From: Metellina segmentata
Lineage: Eukaryota > Arthropoda > Arachnida > Araneae > Tetragnathidae
DNA length: 64,000 nucleotides
Assembly (NCBI GenBank): GCA_947359465.1
Contig: OX375877.1
Location: forward strand, 68,798,698 to 68,862,697
Reading direction: 5' to 3'
Shown here: piece after piece, positions 25,601 to 38,700 of the stretch
How the letters are laid out: each line of letters opens with the position of its first letter
Position numbering within the stretch: position 1 is the first letter of the stretch
Notes under the pieces: model-generated
The model's input: only the letters and a program-made list of their open reading frames with translations
Databases searched by the model: none
Told to the model about the DNA's origin: nothing
Translations under genes and position numbers: made by a program

Positions 25601-28600
25601 TAATCTGAGAGCTATAGGCGCGCATGTTCGATTCCCTTCCCGGTTGTATTTCTCTCTTCTGTCAGTAAAACTTAGTGTGTGCTTGTTCATTACTTGAATT
25701 TCTCTGTCTTGTGTTTGGCACAGCAAAACCAAATGTGACCGTTGCGTCATAAAAAGCCCCAACAACCTTTGAATAAGGAGCTCGGAGGTGTTCCGAACTT
25801 CCTTCACACAACACATAACCCCTCCACACACTATGTTACAGCAATTTTTCAGTTTTACTGAATGATTTAATAAGTTATTTTCCTGGAATTCTGCCTCTCC
25901 ACTTGTGAATTTTGAATAAATTGACTGACTGCCTACACCACGCCTGTGACTTTGATTTCTGTTATGACAGACGTACTTTATTCCAAAATGGAACTCAAAG
26001 TAATGACATCTTATGAATCACTTAAAAATCCTTTACGGTTCCAACTTTCATGTGGATTAAAAAGACTTCGCTTGTGAAGAATTGGAGAATTACTTCTAAA
26101 TGGTGAACAAATTCATTCGCAATTTAAAAACTGTTCTTAAACATTGTCCATTGTCTTTTAATGTCATTATTCTAATAGAAAAAAAAAAGAATTAGAGTAA
26201 CCGATTTGTTTGAATGGTGTACCCTATTCTTAAAAGCGACAATCTTGAGATCGTTAAAGATTGAATATTCGATTTGAATTCCGATGTGAATATTCTATGA
26301 AAATGGTTAACGACAACAGCGTAATGAATCAATTTCCAAGTTTATAGATTGGTCTTGTAATTTAATTACTTTAATTCGCGGGAATGTTTGGTTTGAACGA
26401 CTTGCAGATGTGTTTCGCGAGTGATTGAATTAATAACGTGTCGACGTCCTTATTAGAATGGGGTAATTTAATTATATTAGAAGATATCTGTAAGTTGATT
26501 AGGAATTTACTTCATTTGGATTTATCTAAGAATGGAATGGCTCATATTAGCAAAATGCTAATTAATGGTTTCAGCTATAGATTTTCAAAATTTCTTAAAT
26601 GGAATTGAAGTTTTTCATTAAAAATTTCCTTTTTCCTTTTGAAAATACCTTTCTATTTGCTAATACATCTTTCGCGTACATTAACAAAATTCATAATTGA
26701 TGGAAAGATTCTTCAGCATTGATCTTAAATCAACTGAGATCCTCTTTGAGAAATGCACAAAAAGTTTTATACATCCAATATCAACCCAAATTTATAGTTT
26801 TGGATAATTGGTCTCGTATTTTTAAATTAAATACGAATTTTCTTATATATTTTGTTAATGTTCTGTATATATATATACCAGCCACTATAGACAGACAACA
26901 ATCTATCTTAGATGTATGACCAACGCAAAAAGAACTGTCCATAACCACTATCTAATATTTCGTAATGAATATCAAGTCATTAAAAGCCAGCGTATAATGA
27001 ATATTGTCACAAAATGATAGTCCAAATGGAAATAACGATTTGAAGAATACAGAAAAGTATTTCGTGCAATGGCTTTTTGTTTTCAGAACTATTTTAGAGG
27101 TTTTTTTTATACATAACCCACATTTTCGGGGGTTCTAGAGCCTCAAGAAAACATTTTCTGGATTATTTGCATAAACTTCACGCTGACAATTTTTCCGAGC
27201 GTAAAATTGGCTTGAGTAGGTATTGATTTTCTCTTGATTGATTGATTGACTTTCTCTTGGTGAAACTGAATTTATCATTCCTTGATTGACGCTGTCTTCT
27301 TTTTCTTCTTCGACCCTCACCTTCACAACTCGCCAAACGTCATAGAGTAAAATGTGTTGTGTTTCTCGTAGCATGGCCGAATATGGCCCTCTTGACATAA
27401 AGCCCAACCAAACCGTATATTTCCTTGATTGGAAGGGTGGTGAGCCAAGTCCTAAGAACCCGAACTCTTTGGCTCCACAATAATTTTATCGAGTGGACAG
27501 TGCCGTCAAGTAGCCGGGGTTTTAACGTCATGGGGAGTCTCCTTGCAACAGCTTTCACGGTGGTCCTTATTGAGATTTCTTCTGTTACGTGGATTCGCCG
27601 TCGATGGGAATCGGATGGCGAATTTATGACCGAATGGGGGTAGCCCCTCGTGTTTGAACTGTCAAGCTTCGGAATAACGTGTGCGGTCTGCCCTCGAAGA
27701 GAGACAATCGTTGAACGCATGAACGTGAACGGATGCAGAACTGGTCTGCTCCGATGAGGCCGCGGGACTGAAACCATATTTGTACTTTTTTTTATATTAG
27801 CCTCTAAATAGCCTTAAATTGTACATATCTTCAATAACAAATTAAATGTGCTGTATTTTTTGTGTTAATCGCCTACAAGTCACTCGCCACTTAAATTCTA
27901 CTCACGACGTTACAGGGTGAGTTGTAAAATATTACCTATGGATAAATAATTACCAATGGATAAATAATTACCAATGGATAAATAATTACCAATGGATAAA
28001 TACTTACCAATGGATAAATAATTACCGATGGATAAATAATTACCAATGGATAAATACTTACCAATGGATAAATACTTACCAATGGATAAATAATTACCAA
28101 TGGATAAATAATTACCGATGGATAAATAATTACCAATGGATAAATACTTACCAATGGATAAATACTTACCAATGGATAAATAATTACCAATGGAAAAATA
28201 CTTACCAATGGATAAATAATTACCAATGGACAAAGAATAACCTACGGATAAAGAATTACAAATGGACAGAGAATTACCTATGCATAAAGAATTATTAATG
28301 GACAGAGAATTACCTATCTATAAAGTACCTTACCGTTACCTATGGATAAGAATTACCAATGGACAGAGAATTACCTATGGATAAGAATTACCAATGGACA
28401 GAGAATTACCTATGGATAAAATACCTTACCGTTACCTATTGGTACAGAATATTACGTTTGACCCTTCTTGGGTGCAAAATTTCTATGGTTTGGGTCCGAC
28501 CCTTCTGAGTCCCAAATATTTTATGGTTTGTTTCCGACGCTTCTCTGGCCCAATCTCTTTGTTTTGGGGCTTGTCCATTCTTTTGCTATCATACTTGGTT

Positions 28601-31600
28601 ACTTATTAGAAAAGAAAAGTTAAAATTATATTTTACTTAACGCGTTTTTTATTTAAAATTGCATATAATGAGGGTATACTGTTTCAAGGAGGGTATACTG
28701 TAAATTACTGTACTGCAGTTACAATCCAAATGTATCGAATAAATCTTTGGGACCCTCGTAACATGAGGAATAGAAAATAAAGAAAATACACAGGTGACAT
28801 AGGTAGTTAACTGTATAAGCAGTTCCTAAACCACAAATGAAGCAAAATGGGAGTAATTTGCTCTTCAATTGTTTACCCTTCTAGCCGCTTGAGAGTTTTT
28901 CTAACTGGCCATTCCTCTTTTCCAGGAAACACAGCAGCGGTGACTTGCACAGCAGACTTAAGACCCGGAAAATCCTGGGTGTTGGCGAAACTGACAATGG
29001 AGACATTCATAGATCAAAGGTAAGAATACGGAATTAAAGGTGTGGTTTTTCTTTATCTCAATACAAATGGTTACCGGTCAACCTATTAGACTCCATCAAC
29101 TTGGGTATCGACAAGAAATTGGGTCAGGAGAATTGTTAACTCCCTTGGTGGTTGTCTCTACAGTGGATATATCGTCATTGATGGATATATCGTCATTGAT
29201 GGATATATCGTCATTGATGGATATATCGTCATTGATGGATATATCGTCATTGATGGATATATCGTTATTGATGGATATATCGTCATTGATGGATATATCG
29301 TCATTGATGGATATATCGTCATTGATGGATATATCGTCATTGATGGATATATCGTCATTGATGGATATATCGTTATTGATGGATATATCGGTATTGATGG
29401 ATATATCGTTATTGATGGATATATCGTTATTGTTGGATCGTTATTGATGGATATATCGTTATTGATGGATATATCATTATTGATGGATATATCGTTATTG
29501 ATGGATATATCGTTATTGATGGATATATCGTTATTGATGGATATATCGTCATTGATGGATTTTTCGTCATTGATGGATGTATCTTCTTGATGGACGAGTT
29601 ATCTCGTCGAAACCACTTGAAAGGTTGTTCTGTGGTGGTAATATCAACTTTCACGCTGCTTTCCTTTCATTACGTACTACACATGACTTATGACTTATTT
29701 TGCGGTGACTTCGAAGAGTGCCAGCACCGCGACTAATAGCCTATTGTACTGTTACACCTGTTGATTCACTAAAGACCGATTCCCGAAATAAATTTCAGCA
29801 TGTACCTGATTGGAATGTTGCCTAGTTCCCGGTGTTCGATACAATGGTATCCCAGTTATTCAAATCATCGTGCAGTCACTCAATACATGTTTAGGAATCT
29901 TCTACCATATGACAACCTCTACATAATGGGTCATCTATAAAACCCATAAGGTTGAGGTGCCTATTCGGAGTACAATGGTCAGTCAGAAGGCCAATAGCTA
30001 CCCTGATTTCTTTCCTGCTCAATTTTAGTAGTTCCCTCGATCTATTCCAGGGAGATTGTTGATTGAGCTTCTTGGCTTGTCTTTGATCATTAAATTGAAG
30101 CCATAGGGAATCGGCGAGGAGTAAACCTTTGAAAGTCCCTCTAACCACATAGTGAGGTAGACCCCAAACAGGCTCTGGTACTGGCTTGGGTTCCACACTA
30201 CACATAGTATGGACACTATTTCACACGCTATACAGCTCTCAACGTTATAAACAGTTAATATAATTTTATTATTTACTATTTGGTATAGGCAGAGAGATAG
30301 TTTTAAATGTCATGTGGGGAGGACGACATAAGAGCTGATGGTGCCCAGAAAACAGTTACGGAATTGCTACACTCTACGTTTATAAGCGATGGCAACGGCC
30401 TTGGCGATTTTTTTCGCGCACTTCTAAAGTCGCCAATGAAAGAATTATTTCCTAACTCTTTTTCTGTCACAATTTTTTTTCTTATTGCAACACACTTTTT
30501 AAACACATTTGAGAACGTTTTAAAAAGTCTATTTTTTAAAAACTTTCACAAAAAGTAGTAAACTTAAGCACATATCAAAACACATTTGTGAACCAGCAGA
30601 GAAACTAAGCTACGAATGTCGGGTAAGAATACCTTGAAACTTATCAAAAACACTAAATACAGTGGGCATGTTGAAAAAGAAAACGATTTACAAAAGAAAA
30701 AAAAGCAAGAAATAATACAACCTGATAACGTCAGAATACTTTCGTAAAAAAATAATGAAAACGAAAATGGTCGAAAAAAACAAAACTCTTAATCCTTTCG
30801 TGAAAACTATTAAATTAAAATAAAATTCCACAACTCAAAATACAAATAAATGGACCAATGGTATCACAGAAAAAGGACCAGTACAATCAAATGATATTTT
30901 AAAAGCAAAATGGAAGGAAAAAAAAATTTCAAACTAATCAATGAAATCAAACGACTTTAACGGATTTTAGAAGAACTTTCTAGAGTATTCAAAATGAAAA
31001 TTGACGGTTTCCGTTTGATGAGGTTGCCATGAAAACCACAAGAACCGTAACGAAAAATGGGTTGCCTTAATTTATCGTAACTCGCTACAAAAGTGCGCCA
31101 AAAAAAATCGCCAGTCCGTTGCCATTGCTCATAAACGTAGAGTGTAGCTGTACCACAGTTACGTAGGCCTTACCAGGGAATCTGCTGAGCTTTGGCAAGC
31201 TGAGACCCTAGTAAGCAAGAGGGACGTGGAATGACGTATCGGGGGATCTCCTAGGATATCTCACACGAAATCTATTGTATCGGCATGGACTCCTCGTCTG
31301 GAGCTAAGGTTGAGGAGCTATACTACCCTACAATAATGGACCGGACGTCAGCGGATTTGCATAAAATCCGACTACTTGTTTGGGTGTGTTTTTCGTGGTA
31401 TGGCCTGGGACACCTTAACATGTTGTTCCTGGTAAATTGAACTCCGACGCCTACATGAACATTTTGGATAATCAGGTTCTTCCTACGCTCTGGTAACTGT
31501 ATAGAATGGACAAATGTTACTTCCAGGACGAAAACGCTCCACGTCATGTTGAAGCCTCTGTCAAGCAGTGGTGTCAAGATATGGATGTGAAACGTCTTCC

Positions 31601-32655
31601 CTGTCCTGCTCTGAGTCGCGACCCCATAGAACATTTGTGGGGCGAGTTAGAGTGACGCTTACGGACCAGGGAACCAGGTCCTAAATTTACAGCTGAGCTG
31701 GCGACATTCTTACAGCAGGAATGGACACAAATACCCCTAGCTGTGTATCAAAACCTTGTTGAAAGTATGCCCATAAGGGTTGCTAGTGTAATTGCAGGAC
31801 GTGGGGGACCATCCCCCTATTAAAGCCTGTATTCTTTCACTCATACCATCACATCTTGCTGTCCGGTTCATTACTGTAGGGTGGTGTACTTCATTGATCT
31901 TCTAGTGAAATAGAGTGTGCGCGAAACTTCATACGATTTCTATCGGTCACTTGATTTGAAGATCTGTTACGTAGTTTTGGAAAAAGGTATGAATCATAAT
32001 TGGAGACAACTTGTTACGGGTCTAATCCAGAGCATTTAAAAACACAAGTCTGACATTTGATAGCCAATCCACCCAAGTCAATTCGTAAGCAGATGTGACT
32101 TACCCATCTGAATTCATATGGCAGTGTCTCCGCCCCCACATGCTCTATTTCATTGGAAAATCAATTATTCCCTCTCTTCAAATACCTAATACATCTAAAC
32201 AGAAATTATAATCATACAGGGTGGGGCATACTATAATCATCCCTTAATACCCAGTCGAAAACTAGCCTCAAAAGGGGTCCGCTTTCCAATTGGACTTAGA
32301 GAAAATTTTCGAATCAATAGTTCACTCCGGGTTATTTGAAATTTCAGAGCTAAAAACCACAAAGTGAAGTGAAGTTTAAGTGAACAAAAATTCAAGTAAA
32401 AGTCTTACAATTCCATTTCGATGTTCCTTTAGCATCTGCACACGTGTGCATTGTGATTGTGAGAAGTTTGATATCATCGACTTTGAGGGAAGAAGTGTGG
32501 CGACATCTACCGAACGTTTACATCACTATCACTTCGTTAAATAAATGTTTTCATTATTAAAATTATCCCATCTCCAGGTGCTGACAATGCTTTGAGATCA
32601 ATTTTGAAGACATACAGCGCAGACGTAACAATTTTATCTTTAAAGACACCTCAAT

Positions 32656-32709
<54 letters not shown>

Positions 32710-35700
32710 TATCTTAAAAACTGTTTTTTATTTATAAACATTAAGTATTTTAAAGCAAGTATTCAGTTAGATTAGATTTGTTCCCCAAAAAATATAAAAT
32801 TTTAAAATTTATTTTCTCGCGTTTCATAGAATACTAGCAAAATACCCGACCTTACTCGGTTGGGATTGGTTAACTCTAAATTGAAGAGATGATCAAAATA
32901 TCTATTTACTTACGTTTTTCGTAGAATAAAATAACATTTTAACACCTTTCGCCATCTTTAATTTCTACAGCTTACTTTGGACACAAATCCTACACATGCA
33001 TATCCATTCGTGTAACACATTTCACATACATCGCACCCTTGCTGTATGACAAAGCTACAAAATGACGAAAGATGACACTAAGGTTACTACTACAAACGAC
33101 GATTTTGAGGGAGATTTGGAATTCCCTTTCTTAAGTACTTTTCATGTTGAACTCAATAAAAACGATGATTTACGTTTTGTGCTCTTGCACTCATAAACAA
33201 CAACAAAAAATTTTTTTACCTGTGCCACTCTTGCATCCGACATGCAACATTGTCGAATTTCGCAATCTTCTCCAAATTCTTTGTCCTTATAACAAAATAT
33301 TTTTTAATGTTTGAAAAGTTCTAGTTCGGAATTTTAAACATTATTATTCTTTTAATAACGGCATTATTCTTTCAATAATGATTCAATTACACTTAAAATT
33401 TGCTTTATTCTGACTTATCTGCCACTTTACGTCGAATACTTTGTGGTGGTGTTGCGTGTGTTGCAAAAAAAAACACAATTTATTAAAATAATAAATATTT
33501 AGAAACAGAAAACAAAAGAAAACAGCGAAATAAAAGATGTCGGGTAAGAGTTGTTCTAAAGATATTAATTTGTGATTCCTTTTTATCTCTTGATCTCGCA
33601 GTGCCACAACTTACCACTTACAAAAAGTGTACAAAATTTAGAAATACGAAATTAATTCAGAGCAAAAGAAACAGAAAAAAAATCAACCAACACGACTTTC
33701 CGTTTCATTCCCTTTCGTTGAAAAATATCGTCTGTCCCAAATACTCGGAAATCGTTTACATTGCGCAAAGCACAAAATAAGACTCGAAATAAATTAAGCA
33801 TCAGAGCTGAAATTCCATTTAAAAAATAAAAAATAAATAAATAAATAAATAAATTTGAAGAATAATTGATTTTTTAGCAATACTGGTAAAGCAATCAAAA
33901 GAATCGTAATACTCAAGATAGATTCGAATTTTTCCAGAACTACCAAATTATGGTTGATTTAAGTATACTTACTCAGGTGTTTTAGCATGAAACTCATCTA
34001 AATATAACAATAAATATATGTTTAATATTGTATTCACTAAACTAATAGATATTGTATAAAATAAAACACATTGAAATCAAATATCTGGAATAAAATTCTT
34101 GTGATGCTTGCACAAACACACACAAACAGAAAACCGAACATAGAACAGAAGGAAGGACAGACAAACTTTCGCTACCAATTTCACTCACTACATGAAGATA
34201 AGTACTCACTGTATGCAAATTTCAATGCAAATATATCAAACCGTGTGGACGTGTATAGGGCACATACAGACAGGCAGACAGACACCAAACGCGCAAGAGG
34301 CGGATTTGGCATAAGAAGGATCCAAAACGGAAAGAAAACTTGAAATGGGTCTTGACTGAATGGAATGAAATGGGTCTCTGAAAACTTGAAAGGGGTCGAA
34401 AGTATTCAATGTACAAACAAACACTCCATTGTTATTTATATAGACTAAAACGAATTTGTTTTTTGCAGATCAGTCAACTCTTGGGCCACAACGAACACCT
34501 CTACGTGAAGTTTCCTCGTGGCTACTGGATATGGCACCTTTCCATGGCCTTGACTTTCACATTACTCGGTCTCAACGTAAGTGGAGTAAAATTTCTATGT
34601 CATTTTCCAACATTGTACAAAAAGCCGTTCTTGTCTAAAGTGTTTGGACGTGCACCTGCACGTTGTCCGAAAAAAGATACGGCCAAAATACGGTCACGGT
34701 ATGCCCGCAAATTACAACATAAACCTTGTTATATACCAGGGGAGGGCAAATGTGATGCTCTGAGCCTCATGCGAAGCTCAAAGCCGCATACGGCTCTTTG
34801 TTGAGTTAAGTGCGGATCTCATTAAAAATTTAAATTTAATTCCGTTTTGTTGAATTGACTAAGTAAGTCAAGCGTTCAAGTCGTATGAAGTCAATTCGAT
34901 GGTAGGTCTTCATTTAAATCGGTTAATTAAGGCCCGGTGCATACATCCGATCTTTCAACGTGCGGTGCCGCTGCGGCACCGAAGCCCAACTATACACACA
35001 TAACCGTGAAATGACGCAAGTACTCATTTCGCGACATTTGCGATAAATATTCTATCGAAGAAAACGTGTTTACTTCGCTTACTTGGAGTAAAAAAAAGTA
35101 TGTTTTGAAACAAAATAGACGTTACTGGATTCAGCCATTTATAAATTATTATTTATATTCCATTTATTTATGAAAACAAGGTACTTCAGAACGGAGACGC
35201 GTGTGCGACGAGCTGCGGCGCCGTGGGGAACTGCGGAACAAATTGCGCGCAAGTCGGACGTGCGTCGCCGCAGCGGCGCCAGAGGCATGTGTGCACTACT
35301 CCATTGGATCTAATGTATCTCAGACCGCACGTCAAAAAACCGGATGTGTGAACCGGGCCTAAGTGTACAAGTCGTACGTAATCTCTTCGAAAATAGATCT
35401 TCGGTTGCGTCGATTAGGTTCTTCTAAGAGTCGTCGGTGCTTGTTGTCAAAACATAGGTTTGAAGATTTGAAAAGTCTTAAATCTTCATTTGTAAATTTT
35501 GTGATGTTATTGAATATGGAATTCCAATTTCTGAAATTATTACGTGTTAAAAAAGTGGCTGCGGAATTGGAGTTATTAGATATGAAAGAGGATCAGAGGC
35601 ATTGCAAATGCAGCACAAATCTATTTCTATTTTGGAAACTCAAAATATCCGCACTGAAAGACAGCTGCTTGCCGCCTCATTTCAATTTTCGGTACAACAC

Positions 35701-38700
35701 TTTGCTGTGAATCTTTGTACACAGTGAAGTTCGTGAAGTCGAAATACCGTTCACAGTTGACCAATCATCACCTTACAGAATTGCTTCTGGCGGCTTAACA
35801 AATTTTACGCTAAATTGCAGAGATTTTACCAAAGGTCATTGTTAAATGTTATACTTTTTATTAATACATTTCTATATTATATTTGATTTATTTTTTAATT
35901 TTAGGAAATAATTATTATTTTGTATTTTTTTTCTCTTGATTATATTTTCTTATACGTATTTGTACTTTACATAGCACTAAGACTCGTGTATAATATGCAA
36001 ACATATTAATTTAATTTGTGTATTTAATACTATGTAACTAGTTGGCTCTTTATTATACGTGAAACCCCGATTTAACGTATTTCAAGCAACCGGAAATAAA
36101 TAATGTGATATGGGGAAAACGTTAAATCGGAGTAGGAGAAAAACAAAACGTAGTGCATGAAATAAAGACTAATTTAATTAACTTTTTTTATTTCTTACTT
36201 TACAATAGTTTATTGCTTTAAAAAAATCTGCTATTTTGGTTTGCGTTTTGCTTTTAGTAGCTAAATCATTAACATCATTCTGCAGATATGAGTTTTTGTA
36301 AGTCTAAGTATATATAATTTGCGATTGACGCATTTGACGAAGATATTCATTACGAACACAAAAAGGACTATTTGATGTTTTCTTTCTTCGCGAACGTTAA
36401 AGATAGAGTAAAATTTTCAACGGATTTGAAAACTGCGAAAAATTGTATGTCAGAATTTTATGCCAATTTGCAACATGCCCGTGGCATGTCGGGTGGAGGT
36501 GAGACTCATTCCTATAATAGTTTTTTCTTTTTAATATTTTAGTACAGTGAGTAACGGCTATATGGTCACCCCGCTTATATAGTCAGTTTTCTGAAGTACC
36601 GTCTAACTTAATAGGGAAATTGTGTTAAAGTGCACCGCTTATATAGTCATTTTATTTTCCTGGTTATCGATTATACGGTCTTTTTTATCTTTTCAATGAG
36701 GTTATCGGGTTTTTTTTTTGTTGAAAAATAGTAATTGGTTGTAACATTTCTTGAAGTGGGGAGCAACACAGGGAATGACCAGAAGAAAAAAAAGTCCTCG
36801 AAAGATATGAATCTGCCAACGTCTTCAACGTTGATGATTGTAGACTTTTTTATCGGATCTTGCCAGACAGAACTCTGTTTCAAAGGTGAAAAATGTGTTG
36901 GAGGAAAGTAAAGCAAGGAATGCTTAACCGTGTAGTGCAGTAGGCCTTGACGTTGAGCTTACCATGAATTTGGACCAAGGTCCATACCAGGAGAAACACT
37001 CACAGACCATAACGCCACCTCCGCCGAACTTAACTGTGGGCACAGTGCATTCTGGCAGGAGGCGTTCTCCAGGCAGACGCCAGACCCTGCAATCCGAACG
37101 GTAGAGGGTGAACCTTGATTCGTCGCTCCAGAGAACCCGTTTAATAGAATTAATTTTTTAAATGTTCTTAAAAGTTTAATTATTTGCTTATGAGCACTAT
37201 ATTCTGATAGGTCAATATAATCCTGCCGTAATTAAACAGTGTAGTATTGTTACGCATACATGGTCACCCCGTTTATATGGTCTGATTTTTCTGTACCGCT
37301 GAGCTGACCATATAATCGATACTGACTGTATCAGTAAGGACACGAAAAGAACGGGCAACACCGTGCTGGCCTTCTAGTATATGACTATTTAAAAAAAATC
37401 ACTTTGAATTCTCACCGTGAAAAAACGTTGAATGCGGTAAATATATCAAAGTGACTACGTCAAATACAGGATTCTTTAAGATTGAAAGTATACTAGGGGG
37501 CCTGCTCGCTGACGCTCGCCAACCCCCGGAGGAATGCTTCGCAATCCTCATTGGTTCGCTGAGCGAACCTATGCTCGCTTCGCTCGCCTCAATGAAGACA
37601 TGTGTCCTAGCAGAAGGGATTGTTTACAAAATATGTTACCAAAAAATGTTTTTCAAATCTAAATTTGCTGTATAACAGAAAATATATATACAGTATCTCT
37701 AAAATCAGAATTAAAATGAAAACTTTGTGCAAATTTTGACTCGATTTGTGAGCGTTTCTTTTGGAAATTGAATACCCAGCATGTTGTTTGTGTGTACATT
37801 TTCCCAGCACTCAAACGACCCACACTTTTTCATTGAGTTTGTTGCCGAAAGTTGTAGTGCAAGCGTCTTGTTGAACTATACTTGTTGGCCCTGAAAAGGA
37901 CCGTTTTTTAAATGGCCCTAAAAAAATCCTCCGCTTTCTTTGATTTCTATTATAAACTAACTGCAACAGCTCATTAAAATTTCCTTTTTTTTTTCAATAA
38001 AATTTCATCCGATAACGCTATAAATTCAATCGATGCGCGAGACTTCGCGATAAACAAACAATCGTACAGTGTTGCCAAAACACGATTACAAATAACGTCT
38101 TTTTTGCGTGCCACGTAAGAGAATTATATATATAGATGAAATTATTTGGGACCAATGAAAAATGACGTTATATGCGGGAAATCGTTAAATGTGGGTTACT
38201 TTATAACGGGGTTTCATTGTATATGAAAAATCGGAATGCGGCTCTCATTAAACTCTTGCGTGCCAACACTTCTCTGTTATATACTACATTTATTAAAATT
38301 CATGGTTCATTAGTATTAAAATTTAGATTGAGAAATATCTAACAGAGAAGATATCAAAACATACTTTCATCAAATTCAAATTTCCAAAATTAACTGAATT
38401 CAGTGATATCTGTTAGTTTTTTTAATTGAGTATTTATTTAAACTACGTCGAAAAGTAGTAATTTTTACACTTCATTTACTCAAATAACTTAAAGTGAACT
38501 CGAATGTTGAATTGCCATTACGGTACATAAATTAAGTGGATTCGTTCAGAGAAAGTCATTTCCCACTTAAGGAACTTTTAAGAAATTTCTACTTAATACT
38601 GAGTGATCTTTTAAAAGAATATGGTACAATATACGGTGCTTCTTGGAAGCAAGCAAAAAAGCGCTATAACGTTCCCTCTTCTAAAAACAATTTGATTTTC

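Larger units (their letters stand above)
36058..38219. mobile_element. Pogo/Tigger-like element carrying two nested elements
   Basis: The left end CGTGAAACCCCGATTTAACG and the right end AACGGGGTTTCATTG are inverted repeats, each flanked by TA. Similar CGTTAAAT motifs lie inside both arms. It is split by a second pogo-like element (36545-37328) and a Helitron (37493-38136). No intact transposase is seen. Confidence 0.65.

Noticed and set aside
25572..25650. tRNA gene
   Set aside because: tRNA-like boxes only; no complete cloverleaf could be drawn, so a SINE head is more likely.
27910..28233. Minus-strand frames with repeated LSIGNY
   Set aside because: They are produced by the 18-bp minisatellite; open frames occur in more than one phase.
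27932..29582. CRISPR-like arrays
   Set aside because: The repeats are contiguous, without spacers, and lie in a eukaryotic intron.
29040..29654. Frames with repeated MDISSL or MTIYPS
   Set aside because: They are produced by the second 18-bp minisatellite on both strands.
34409..34804. 131-codon frame over exon 3
   Set aside because: It is in a different phase from the TP53I11 reading frame and ignores the strong splice sites.
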